A program made the position numbers and the translations under genes. Shown in pieces: positions 43,420-51,618 of a stretch of 64,000 nt of DNA (positions are counted from its first letter, which is position 1; the number at the start of each line of letters is the position of its first letter). The notes beneath the pieces were generated by a model. That model worked only from the letters and a program-made list of their open reading frames with translations, had not been told where the DNA came from and did no database searches. The stretch covers positions 124,001 through 188,000 of the forward strand of contig JAJCZD010000007.1 in assembly GCA_029262615.1 (NCBI GenBank), read 5' to 3'. This stretch comes from Candidatus Babelota bacterium (lineage in GTDB: Bacteria > Babelota > Babeliae > Babelales > Vermiphilaceae).

Positions 43420-44823
43420 ATGAAGCATATTTCGGTTATCATTTTTTTTATTTTTTTACACTTGCATGCAATTCCCCTTTCTCATATTCAGAAAGAATAC
43501 TCTAGTTGGAAAAACTGGGCTCAATCTCATACATGCAATCCACATTGTATTTTCTATCCTGAGACAAAAGAAGATCTACAAGCAATAATCAAAGATGCAA
43601 AACAAAACCATTACAAAGTAAAAGCAATTGGCTCTGGCCATACGATGAATGATATGCCCTGCACCAATGGCTATTTAGTACGTACGGATAAATTAGATAA
43701 AATTCTGGAAATTGATTTTGAACATAATAGAGTGCGTGTTGAGGGTGGTAAAAAGTTAAAGCATTTCTTTCAAGAATTGGCAGACTATGGCTTAGCCCTA
43801 GCAAACCAAGGCTTTATAACTGATCAGAGTATTGCCGGTGCCTTAGCAACAGGGACCCATGGTTCTGGCCATACAGGAATTTTGTCCGATTATATTTATT
43901 CCATTGAGTTCATTGATGGTAATGGTGAATATCAAATTATTTCTCCTGAAAGCAATGCAGAGTGGTTGCCCTTTGCTCGTTTGCACCTGGGTGCACTTGG
44001 TATTGTGTATGCACTAACGATTGAATGCGAACCGTTATTTATCCTTGAACACACAAAAAAATCTATAACTTGGTCAAATTTTATTGAAAACTATCAAAAA
44101 TACTTTTTTGATAATGATTTTTGTATGGTCATGGGCCACCCAGAAAAAGATAGCGCACTACTCTATGTTTGGAATAAAACGGAAAAAAAAGAATCACAGG
44201 ATCTTCTAAACACACTAAAAGAACGGATATTTAAAAATAGATTAGTTGATCATGCAGCCATTCATATTGCCCACAATTATCCCTTTTTGGCTAGTTGCTG
44301 CTTTGATTATTATTTTGGCATTGCGGCACACAAAACACAATATCAACAATCATATAAAAGCCTTTCCCCCTTTACCGATCTAATTTCTATAGCTCATTTT
44401 AAAGAAGCAGAGGTTGGTATTCCTGTTAGAGTATTTCCTCAAGCATTTAACACCATGCGTAATTTAATAAAAACCTATTCTGACCAAGGGGCCCAATTTG
44501 TTGGCACCATTACCACACGGTTTGTTCAAGGCTCCAATCGCTGTGCGCTAAGCCCAACCAATGAGCGTGATTCAATTTTCATAAGCATTAATACACTAAA
44601 TTACTTTGAAAATTCTGACCAGTTCTATCATGATTTTTATACAGTAATGGAACAATTTGATGCGCGGCCACACTGGGCAAAGACAAATTTCTTAAATAAA
44701 GAAATAATTGATCAGCTGTATGGGGAGCGTGCCCTAGCCTTTGAGGAAGTACGCCAAAAACTCGATCCAGAAAATCTTTTTGTAAATAATTTTATAATTC
44801 GCTGTTTTGGGTTAAACCCTTGA
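43420..44823 (+). CDS. Exported aldonolactone-oxidase-like flavoprotein (copy 2)
   Basis: A 467-residue tandem paralogue of the preceding gene. Signal peptide at about 1-17 (SVIIFFIFLHLHAIP). The FAD motifs are KAIGSGHTMNDMPCTNG and ALATGTHGSGHTG; the C-terminus has RPHWAKTNFL and KLDPENLFVNNF. The His expected to hold FAD covalently is kept in both copies. GGGGAG precedes the ATG. Overall similarity is high along the full length, so this is a duplication, with divergence in the middle substrate domain. Confidence 0.88.
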   Translation: MKHISVIIFFIFLHLHAIPLSHIQKEYSSWKNWAQSHTCNPHCIFYPETKEDLQAIIKDAKQNHYKVKAIGSGHTMNDMPCTNGYLVRTDKLDKILEIDFEHNRVRVEGGKKLKHFFQELADYGLALANQGFITDQSIAGALATGTHGSGHTGILSDYIYSIEFIDGNGEYQIISPESNAEWLPFARLHLGALGIVYALTIECEPLFILEHTKKSITWSNFIENYQKYFFDNDFCMVMGHPEKDSALLYVWNKTEKKESQDLLNTLKERIFKNRLVDHAAIHIAHNYPFLASCCFDYYFGIAAHKTQYQQSYKSLSPFTDLISIAHFKEAEVGIPVRVFPQAFNTMRNLIKTYSDQGAQFVGTITTRFVQGSNRCALSPTNERDSIFISINTLNYFENSDQFYHDFYTVMEQFDARPHWAKTNFLNKEIIDQLYGERALAFEEVRQKLDPENLFVNNFIIRCFGLNP

Positions 44824-44849
44824 TTTGGCAATTCTCTTTCTAGTATAAT
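44820..44849 (+). promoter_or_regulatory. Promoter of the small exported gene at 44888
   Basis: TTGATT (44820-44825, overlapping the previous stop codon) and perfect TATAAT (44844-44849) are 18 bases apart, 38 bases before the ATG. Confidence 0.65.
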
Positions 44850-44887
44850 TACTAATAGTAAATCCAACGCATTGAAAGAGAGAAATA

Positions 44888-45292
44888 ATGAAGAAATATT
44901 TAGTATTATTAGCCTTGGTCGTTAATGCTGGTTTTGCAACTACAAGTCAGTCAAAACTGTTTAACTTTAAACTGCGTCAGCTAAAAAGACAAGCGCAGCA
45001 AATAATTCCATTAGAATTTATAGAAGAAATTGATACTGAATACAAAAAATTATTTGTTAATGTTCAGAGTATGAAAAGTGAAATCATAAATGCACGTAAA
45101 GATATGCCTAAAGAAGAACATACTAATCTCATATCAGCTTATTTTGCATTGATCGCAGATATTAAAACGCTGCAAGCACAAGCATATAAAACTATCGCAC
45201 AAGCAAAACAAAAAGAGATCGATAAACTGCAGAGAACAATCAAATTATTAAAATCGCGAGTAATGAGCCAAAAACGCAGATTCAGTTTTTAA
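44888..45292 (+). CDS. Small exported coiled-coil protein
   Basis: A 134-residue protein; signal peptide 1-17 (LVLLALVVNAGFA). The remainder is almost entirely helical with heptad-like spacing (KLRQLKRQAQQII, IDKLQRTIKLLKSRV) and a basic C-terminus. No family is recognised. It has its own promoter and terminator. Similar small exported coiled-coil proteins lie at 48126. Confidence 0.7.
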   Translation: MKKYLVLLALVVNAGFATTSQSKLFNFKLRQLKRQAQQIIPLEFIEEIDTEYKKLFVNVQSMKSEIINARKDMPKEEHTNLISAYFALIADIKTLQAQAYKTIAQAKQKEIDKLQRTIKLLKSRVMSQKRRFSF

Positions 45293-45318
45293 AGAAATCT
45301 CATTCCTATTATTTTAAG

Positions 45319-45348
45319 AAAAGGGGCATTTTGATGCTCCTTTTTTAT
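45319..45348 (+). terminator. Terminator before argS
   Basis: AAAAGGGGCAT pairs with ATGCTCCTTTT (one G-T pair) around a four-base TTTG loop, followed by TT. Confidence 0.85.
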
Positions 45349-45382
45349 TACTACTTTTTTTCATTTGTAGTATAGTAATAAC

Positions 45383-47032
45383 ATGAATATAATTATTAAA
45401 ATCCAGCAATCATTTATTGAATTTTTACAAAAAACATTTGCTATTGATCAGCAATTAGCAGGCAAATGCACTTTTTTATTAAACGTTGATCCACTCAAAC
45501 AACAATTTGGTGATCTATCTTCTAATGCAGCAATGGTACTTGCAAAGATATTAGAAAAAAACCCGCGCGAGCTTGCTCAGCAGATTAAAACTGAATTTAC
45601 ACATCCATTTGTTGAAAAAGTAGAAATTGCCGGTCCAGGATTTATTAATGCCTATCTGACCCATGAGGCATTTGTTCAGCTAGCTCAAGAATTATTTGCC
45701 CAAAAGGAAAACTTTTTTAAACCAGATAAGCTAAAATCAAAAAAATATATTCTGGAATTTGTTAGCGCCAATCCTACCGGCCCGTTACACCTGGGCCACG
45801 GGCGTAATGCTATTTTAGGTGATGTGCTTGGCAACGTATTGCGCTTTTTGGGTTATGATGTAATAAAAGAATTTTACGTTAATGATGCGGGCATGCAGAT
45901 CAAAAAACTTGGTGACTCACTTAAAGTTCGCATTCAACAAGAGCTTGGACACAATGTTATTTTGCAAGAGGATGGTTATCAGGGCCTATATCTTATTGAT
46001 TTAGCAAAAGAATGTATCAAGGAATATGGTAATGAAGTTGAAAAAAATCCTAATTCATTTTTTCAAGGTTATGCAAAAGATCATTTACAAAGGCAAATAA
46101 AAGATACACTCGAGAGTTACGGCATAATTTTTGATGAATGGTTCTCAGAAAAGGATCTTCATACCGATGGTTCTATTAATCATGCAATCGAGTTTCTTAA
46201 AAAACGTAATCATTTATATGAAAAAGATGGGGCACTTTGGTTTGCTTCTAGCAAGTTTGGCGATGATAAAGATCGAGTAATTAGAAAAAAAGACGGCCAA
46301 TGGACCTATGCTGCCGCTGATATTGCCTATTTACTTAATAAAGTAGCTCGCGGCGGACAGCATCTTATTATGGTATTAGGCCATGATCATCACTCATATG
46401 CCACTCGCTTGCAAAATTTAAAAAAAGCATTAGAACTTGAGCACGTACCATTAGATATTATTTTGTATCAACTGGTAAAAATCAAAGAAGGTGAAAAGCA
46501 GCTACAAATGTCAAAACGAGCTGGACGTCAAATTAACCTGCATGATATAATCAAAAAAATTGGCCCAGATGTTGCACGATTTTTTTATTTGCATCGCAAG
46601 CCGGAAGCACAACTTGAATTCGATCTTGAATTAGCACTCAAGCATACCAATGAGAACCCGGTTTATTATGTCCAGTATGCGTACGTACGCACAAAAAGCA
46701 TTTTAGAAAAAGCAGAACAAGAAAAACTATTGCATGATATTACAACAGCTGACCTCCAAGATATTTCAAAACAAGAGCAACTGTTAGTAAAAAAAATTGC
46801 ATCGTTAAAAAGTTTATTAAAAACGATTAGTACTAACCTGCAAACACATCTTTTATCCTATTATCTGATTGAACTCGCTGACATATTTCATAATTATTAT
46901 GCTCATAATCGAGTTATTGATCTTGAGAACATCAGAAAAAGCCGTGCTCGGCTTGGATTGATACTAATCTTGCGTAATACTTTTGGGTTGGCTCTTGAGC
47001 TCTTGGGTATTTCTAAACCTGAAAAAATGTGA
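45383..47032 (+). CDS. argS: Arginyl-tRNA synthetase
   Basis: A 549-residue class I synthetase. The N-terminal Add-1 domain (1-100) precedes ANPTGPLHLGHGRNA near 128-142 (HIGH motif as HLGH). KMSKR appears as QMSKRAGRQ near 375. DALR-type anticodon helices end the protein (YLIELADIFHNYYAHNRV). No Shine-Dalgarno precedes the ATG; a TATAGT box at 45371-45376 is so close that the mRNA may be almost leaderless. Confidence 0.96.
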   Translation: MNIIIKIQQSFIEFLQKTFAIDQQLAGKCTFLLNVDPLKQQFGDLSSNAAMVLAKILEKNPRELAQQIKTEFTHPFVEKVEIAGPGFINAYLTHEAFVQLAQELFAQKENFFKPDKLKSKKYILEFVSANPTGPLHLGHGRNAILGDVLGNVLRFLGYDVIKEFYVNDAGMQIKKLGDSLKVRIQQELGHNVILQEDGYQGLYLIDLAKECIKEYGNEVEKNPNSFFQGYAKDHLQRQIKDTLESYGIIFDEWFSEKDLHTDGSINHAIEFLKKRNHLYEKDGALWFASSKFGDDKDRVIRKKDGQWTYAAADIAYLLNKVARGGQHLIMVLGHDHHSYATRLQNLKKALELEHVPLDIILYQLVKIKEGEKQLQMSKRAGRQINLHDIIKKIGPDVARFFYLHRKPEAQLEFDLELALKHTNENPVYYVQYAYVRTKSILEKAEQEKLLHDITTADLQDISKQEQLLVKKIASLKSLLKTISTNLQTHLLSYYLIELADIFHNYYAHNRVIDLENIRKSRARLGLILILRNTFGLALELLGISKPEKM

Positions 47033-47046
47033 TTTAAAATTATTAA

Positions 47047-47090
47047 AACATTAAAAAGGCCGAAAATAACATTTCGGCCTTTTTAATGTT
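47047..47090. terminator. Bidirectional terminator between argS and the exported gene at 47100
   Basis: A perfect 19-bp stem (47047-47065 with 47072-47090) around loop ATAACA; core AAAAAGGCCGAAA gives T tracts on both strands. Confidence 0.93.
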
Positions 47091-47099
47091 TTAGTTTTA

Positions 47100-47933
47100 T
47101 TAGTTAAATAAATCTGGCTTTACATTTTTACATTTTGCACTATAAGGAGCTACCTTTTCAGTTAAAGATACCGGAAAGGTCATAGTAATCATTGTACTCA
47201 GAACATCTTGTGGCACTGGAGGAACTGCTGTACCGCCACCTCGAGTTAATCCCGCACCAAAAAGATCACTTTCTAATGTACATGCAACTGCTTGCCAGAA
47301 ATACGCATTAGCTAAAGATGGTTGTTGGCTTTTAAAACGAATAGTATCTAAAAGAAAATCATTGCCATTTTTATCAGTCGCAGTCATTTTATAAATACCA
47401 AAAGATAAGATTGAACCCGCCTTTAGAACAGGATAAATAGCTTGAGTAACACCAGTATTTACAATGTCATTTGGCCCAACAACAACTATGGCTGTTCTTT
47501 CGAGCATACGAACATTTGTAATAGGTAATCTATGACGTAACTGAGGAACTTCTTGATAGTCTATAGCAAATACCTGATAACGAATTGAATCTGGTAATTG
47601 AACCATCCAAGCAGTATAATCACAATTCACAAAGGGAATACAATCAGTGCCCACCCCAACAGGTGCAGGACCAGCTAGAGCATTAGGATCTATACCAGTT
47701 AAGCCCCATTGGGATTCAAAAAATGCAACTGCAGTTTCCCGAAATTCAGCCGTATTATCTTCTGAGTTCATAGGTTCAAAAATCCCGAGAGAAAGATTAG
47801 GAACCTCTTGGTCAATACCATACACAATTAAGGCATCGTATACTCGTGATGGCTCACAAGCAGCTGGTGCTACTGCTTGCGCAGCAACAAAACTTAACAA
47901 CATCCATAATCCTATACCATTTATTTTAGACAT
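47100..47933 (-). CDS. Exported hypothetical protein
   Basis: A 277-residue protein. Signal peptide 1-22 (MLLSFVAAQAVA). The mature part is beta-rich and acidic-neutral, with six or so Cys residues (CEPSRV, DCIPFVNCDYT, ACTLESD, AKCKNV) that could pair as disulfides after export. A Gly/Pro-rich loop (RGGGTAVPPVPQD) is near 240. Not recognised. AGGAG precedes the start. Confidence 0.7.
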   Translation of the reverse strand: MSKINGIGLWMLLSFVAAQAVAPAACEPSRVYDALIVYGIDQEVPNLSLGIFEPMNSEDNTAEFRETAVAFFESQWGLTGIDPNALAGPAPVGVGTDCIPFVNCDYTAWMVQLPDSIRYQVFAIDYQEVPQLRHRLPITNVRMLERTAIVVVGPNDIVNTGVTQAIYPVLKAGSILSFGIYKMTATDKNGNDFLLDTIRFKSQQPSLANAYFWQAVACTLESDLFGAGLTRGGGTAVPPVPQDVLSTMITMTFPVSLTEKVAPYSAKCKNVKPDLFN

Positions 47934-48070
47934 ACCGTCTCCTTTTTAAAAAAATAATATCCTCAAGTTATTAAGAAGCAATATGAAAACACAATGGTTT
48001 TAAAAATTTCATTTTATAATTTCTTTTGCAGCAAGAAAAACATTAAAAAACCTTTACTTATAGCCTTTTA

Positions 48071-48100
48071 TTGACTTTTCCTGCCCAGATTTAATACACT
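48071..48100 (+). promoter_or_regulatory. Candidate promoter of the gene at 48126
   Basis: TTGACT (48071-48076) and TACACT (48095-48100), 18 bases apart, 26 bases before the ATG. Confidence 0.45.
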
Positions 48101-48125
48101 GTTTACTATAAGTAAGGAGGTTTTT

Positions 48126-48548
48126 ATGAAGACAAACAAATCGTATTTAATTGGGCTTATTTTGATAACAAACCTATTGAATTCAGGACCAAATACAGCA
48201 GATATTGTTGCGGCTCATGAAGATCTGGCCTTTTATGCAAAAGACCAGGTTGAGAAAGTTCAACAAAAAGTAGGCATTATAGCTCAACAAGCAAAAAAAA
48301 TTGCAACAGACGTTCAAAAAGAATTGAAAGATAAGATTGATCAATTGCAGGAGAAATTAAAGGACCTACAAGTTGAAGAAAAAACCATGCGTACTCTAAG
48401 AACAGTAAGTAAGTATGCAAAAAGCCAGTACGAAAAATTGGCTAAGCAAGTTACTAAAACCAAAGAAGACTTATATAAACAATTGATTAAGCAGTATAAA
48501 AAAGCAACCTCTTCACGAGGCATGCGATCTAAAAAAACAAGAAATTAA
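48126..48548 (+). CDS. Small exported coiled-coil protein
   Basis: A 140-residue protein. N-terminal signal-like segment (SYLIGLILITNLLNSG), then a long Lys/Gln/Glu-rich helix with clear heptads (VEKVQQKVGIIAQQAKKI, IDQLQEKLKDLQVEEK) and a very basic tail (RGMRSKKTRN). AAGGAGG precedes the ATG. Histone-like or phasin-like composition is possible but no family is recognised. Confidence 0.68.
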   Translation: MKTNKSYLIGLILITNLLNSGPNTADIVAAHEDLAFYAKDQVEKVQQKVGIIAQQAKKIATDVQKELKDKIDQLQEKLKDLQVEEKTMRTLRTVSKYAKSQYEKLAKQVTKTKEDLYKQLIKQYKKATSSRGMRSKKTRN

Positions 48549-48551
48549 ATC

Positions 48552-48583
48552 AAAAATACAATTAAAATTATTGTATTTTTGGT
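48552..48583 (+). terminator. Terminator after the coiled-coil gene
   Basis: AAAAATACAAT (48552-48562) pairs perfectly with ATTGTATTTTT (48570-48580) around seven bases. The same bases include a TTGTAT that may serve as -35 (with TATGCT at 48593-48598) for the next gene. Confidence 0.65.
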
Positions 48584-48623
48584 TAATCCGATTATGCTCC
48601 TTACAAAAACATAAGGAGCTCTC

Positions 48624-49229
48624 ATGTATAAATATCTTAGTATGGCTTTATTAATTACCATTGCCCAAGCAGAAGAAATAAACATTTCTAGAGAACTAAA
48701 CCAAAAAGAAAAAGTGCGCCTTGAAAAATTCCTAACCCAAAAGGCAAACAGTGCCCCCAATCAAAAAGAAAACGAAATATGGGAAGAAAAACTACATGCC
48801 TTTTACAAAAAGCAATTTGATGATGTCATTATAGAGATAAACCAACTCGGAGAGAATATTCAGAAAATATTGAAAGCAACCGGTTTGAGAGGAAAGCTAC
48901 TTCTTGGTTATTTAGAAAAAATGCCCTGGTTTATCAAGGCAATAGCTGCCATTGATTTCCATTTTAAAATAGATAAAACCATTCTGCCAGTTACCGATAG
49001 GCGCTTCCGAACCATTCAGGATAAAATTTATTACTTAGAATCACTTACTTTCCAATTGGCACAAAATCAAGGTCGAATCACAGAAAAAGAACTCCTTTTG
49101 GAAGCAATTGCTGATCTTACTCATAAATTTATAAAATATAAAGACCGAGCAACCGGTATTTTTGCTAAAAAGTTAAAGCACAACCTTCTTTTACTAGAAG
49201 AGATAAAGGAATATTGTTTGGCAGATTAA
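48624..49229 (+). CDS. Exported helical hypothetical protein
   Basis: A 201-residue protein with a short signal peptide (MYKYLSMALLITIAQA). The rest is helical and charged (LNQKEKVRLEKFLTQKA, LHAFYKKQFDDVIIEINQL). A moderately hydrophobic stretch lies near 92-110 (GKLLLGYLEKMPWFIKAIA). Not recognised. AAGGAG lies before the ATG. Confidence 0.68.
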   Translation: MYKYLSMALLITIAQAEEINISRELNQKEKVRLEKFLTQKANSAPNQKENEIWEEKLHAFYKKQFDDVIIEINQLGENIQKILKATGLRGKLLLGYLEKMPWFIKAIAAIDFHFKIDKTILPVTDRRFRTIQDKIYYLESLTFQLAQNQGRITEKELLLEAIADLTHKFIKYKDRATGIFAKKLKHNLLLLEEIKEYCLAD

Positions 49230-49323
49230 GGCCAATATTATTGCAAAATAAGCCATTTCTGGCACACTAAATAATACAAATTTGGATCAAAATTCCTTTA
49301 TTCCCACTCAAATAGGATGTTCT

Positions 49324-49923
49324 ATGGCAAAAATAGATATGAAACTTATACAAAAATTACGTGATATTACTGGTATTGGCATCATGGATTGTAAAAAAGC
49401 ATTGCAGGAAGCTGGTGGTGATATTGAAAAGGCAGTTGATCTTTTACGCAAAAAAGGTGCTGCTGTTGCGGCAAAACGCGCCGAAAAAGAAACCGCACAA
49501 GGTTTGGTTTCAACCTATATCCATCCAGGAGACCAGCTTGGTGTAATGGTTGAGATCAATTGTGAAACTGATTTTGTTGCTCGCACCCAAGATGTAAAAG
49601 ATTTTGTAAAAAGCTTATGTATGCATATTGCTGCCATGAAGCCATTATACCTTACACCAGAAGATGTTGACCCAAAGTTCCTAGAGCATGAAAAAACAAT
49701 CTTAAAAGAGCAATTAGCTGATTCTGGTAAACCAGAAAAAATTCTTGACCAAATCATTGAGGGTAAAGTTAAAAAACTTTATACAGATATTTGTTTAATA
49801 AAGCAACCATGGGTAAAAGACCAGCAAAAGTCCGTTGAAGATGTTTTGCAAGAAATAATAGGTAAAACTGGTGAGAATATTAAAATAAAAAAATTCTGCC
49901 GATTTGAAATTGGCCACGAATAA
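49324..49923 (+). CDS. tsf: Elongation factor Ts
   Basis: A 199-residue short form, as in Thermus, that recycles EF-Tu-GDP. It has the UBA-like N-terminus (LRDITGIGIMDCKKALQEA), VDLLRKKGAAVAAKRA and the EF-Tu-contacting NCETDFVART near 80. ATG at 49324 gives the conserved start; upstream in-frame codons are not conserved-like. rpsB, its usual upstream partner, is absent. Followed by pyrH and frr as an operon. Confidence 0.96.
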   Translation: MAKIDMKLIQKLRDITGIGIMDCKKALQEAGGDIEKAVDLLRKKGAAVAAKRAEKETAQGLVSTYIHPGDQLGVMVEINCETDFVARTQDVKDFVKSLCMHIAAMKPLYLTPEDVDPKFLEHEKTILKEQLADSGKPEKILDQIIEGKVKKLYTDICLIKQPWVKDQQKSVEDVLQEIIGKTGENIKIKKFCRFEIGHE

Positions 49924-49939
49924 TTTGGCGAACTATTTC

Positions 49940-50644
49940 ATGAGCAAAAAAAGAATTTTATTAAAACTCACTGGCACGATATTGGGCTCTAATACCTTCG
50001 AAGCTCATCATCTTATATCGCTGGCTAACCAAATGAAACGATTAGAAAAACAGGTACAGTTTGGCATAGTAATTGGTGGAGGTAATATTTTCCGGGGCAG
50101 CCAGCATGGAAATTTGTTGCATATCAAGCCAGCCATAGGCCATCAGGTTGGCATGCTAGCAACCGTTATGAATGGACTTCTTATGCATGATATTTTTACG
50201 CAGCATGGCCTGCATAATAGTATATTGTCTGCTTTTGCTTGTCCTGAGATTGGTCCTGCGATCTCTTCTATAACAATAGAAAGTGCCCTTGATAGACAAA
50301 ATACCATTATTTTTACCGGTGGTACTGGTAATCCCTTTTTTACTACCGACACCAATGCTATTTTACGTGCATTGCAAATGGATGCTCAACAGGTCTGGAA
50401 AGGCACTGATGTGGATGGTATTTATACTCAAGATCCTGATACTCACCCAGAAGCGTTATTGTTACGCAAGGTGACCTACCGACAAGCACTAGATAAGAAA
50501 CTACATATTATGGATGCAACCGCATTTGCATTAGCCCGAGAATACAACCAAACTATTAGAGTATTTAATATTTTTGAAAAAGATGCACTCATACAAGCAT
50601 TTGAAAACGAAGATTTCGGTTCACTTGTTTATACACAGGATTAA
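49940..50644 (+). CDS. pyrH: Uridylate kinase
   Basis: A 234-residue amino-acid-kinase-fold enzyme phosphorylating UMP to UDP. It has KRILLKLTGTILGS at the start, IVIGGGNIFRGSQ near 49, FTGGTGNPFFTTDTNA near 128 and KGTDVDGIYTQDP near 155. The ATG at 49940 is 16 bases after tsf with a weak ribosome site. It ends two bases before frr. Confidence 0.96.
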   Translation: MSKKRILLKLTGTILGSNTFEAHHLISLANQMKRLEKQVQFGIVIGGGNIFRGSQHGNLLHIKPAIGHQVGMLATVMNGLLMHDIFTQHGLHNSILSAFACPEIGPAISSITIESALDRQNTIIFTGGTGNPFFTTDTNAILRALQMDAQQVWKGTDVDGIYTQDPDTHPEALLLRKVTYRQALDKKLHIMDATAFALAREYNQTIRVFNIFEKDALIQAFENEDFGSLVYTQD

Positions 50645-50646
50645 CT

Positions 50647-51231
50647 ATGATCGAACTACAACTTACAGAAAATGATTCTAAGAGCTTCCAAAGCGCAATG
50701 AATCAACACATGGAAAAACCAATTAGACATCTTGAGAGAGAATTGGTTAAAATACGTACCGGCCGTGCTCATACCAATATGGTAGAAGATCTATTGGTCA
50801 GTTGTTATGGACAAGCTCCAACACCCTTAAAAACCATGGCTGCTTTAACGGCTCCAGAGGTACAACTTATTGTCATTCAGCCGTGGGACCCTAGCATTAT
50901 TACAGAGATAGAAAAAGCAATTTCAGAATCTGATCTTGGCATAACGCCAATAAATGATGGAAAGCTTATTCGCCTGGTGTTACCAAAAATGAGCACTGAT
51001 CGCCGGCAAGAATTGAAAAAGGTATTAGGCAAGCGTACTGAAGAGGCTAAGGTTGCAGCTAGAGGTATACGCAAAGAGTTTAACAACCTTATTCGAGATG
51101 CTAAAAAAAATAAGATCGTATCAGAGAATTTTTATAACCGCCTTCAAGATCTTTTGCAAGAAATAACTGACACCTATATTAAGGAAATTGATGAGATGGC
51201 GGCAAAAAAGGAGAAGGCTCTTAGTTTATAA
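50647..51231 (+). CDS. frr: Ribosome recycling factor
   Basis: A 194-residue protein that splits the post-termination ribosome with EF-G. It has LVKIRTGRAHTNMVEDL near 33, VYG-like CYGQAPTPLKTMA, IVIQPWDPSII near 78, GITPINDGKLIRLVLP near 97 and KKVLGKRTEEAKVAARGIR. It is about nine residues longer at the N-terminus than usual. AGGA lies within the end of pyrH, so translation is coupled. Confidence 0.96.
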   Translation: MIELQLTENDSKSFQSAMNQHMEKPIRHLERELVKIRTGRAHTNMVEDLLVSCYGQAPTPLKTMAALTAPEVQLIVIQPWDPSIITEIEKAISESDLGITPINDGKLIRLVLPKMSTDRRQELKKVLGKRTEEAKVAARGIRKEFNNLIRDAKKNKIVSENFYNRLQDLLQEITDTYIKEIDEMAAKKEKALSL

Positions 51232-51237
51232 TTTTTC

Positions 51238-51265
51238 TTTATTTTCCGTGTCTTTATGATACAAT
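51238..51265 (+). promoter_or_regulatory. Candidate promoter of the tRNA-Lys gene
   Basis: TTTATT (51238-51243) and TACAAT (51260-51265), 16 bases apart, 24 bases before the mature tRNA start. The -10 box is good, the -35 poor. Confidence 0.4.
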
Positions 51266-51289
51266 CTTAATAACAATTTGAAATACTAT

Positions 51290-51365
51290 GGGTTGCTAGC
51301 TCAACTGGTAGAGCAACAGACTCTTAATCTGTGGGTTGTTGGTTCGAGTCCAACGCAGCCCACCA
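51290..51365 (+). tRNA. tRNA-Lys, anticodon CUU
   Basis: A 76-base cloverleaf with encoded CCA. Acceptor GGGTTGC pairs with GCAGCCC (one G-U); the anticodon arm is CAGA-CTCTTAA-TCTG, anticodon CUU; T arm GGTTCGAGTCC. Followed by a CCATAC...GTATGG repeat like the tRNA-Arg genes. Confidence 0.95.
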
Positions 51366-51440
51366 TACTTTACTTATTCGGGCCTTCTGGATCGGTAAAC
51401 TTCGTATGGTAAGCCTGCACACAGATTGGTAGGACCAGCA
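51362..51440 (+). repeat. tRNA-flanking repeat after tRNA-Lys
   Basis: CCATAC at 51363-51368 (including the CCA end) pairs with GTATGG at about 51404-51409, followed by TAAGCCTGCAC, parallel to CAGGCC after the two tRNA-Arg genes. No coding potential. Confidence 0.45.
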
Positions 51441-51517
51441 AAATGAAGCACAAAGTAAAAAGGTCTTTGAAAAACTCGCCTGGAAGTAAAAAAGATAATT
51501 CCAAAAATATGAAGCAC

Positions 51518-51604
<87 letters not shown>

Positions 51605-51618
51605 AAAAAGGAGTAGTA

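Noticed and set aside
49904-49939. Upstream start of pyrH inside tsf
   Set aside because: The conserved UMP kinase N-terminus begins at 49940; the extra 12 residues are out-of-frame tsf sequence.
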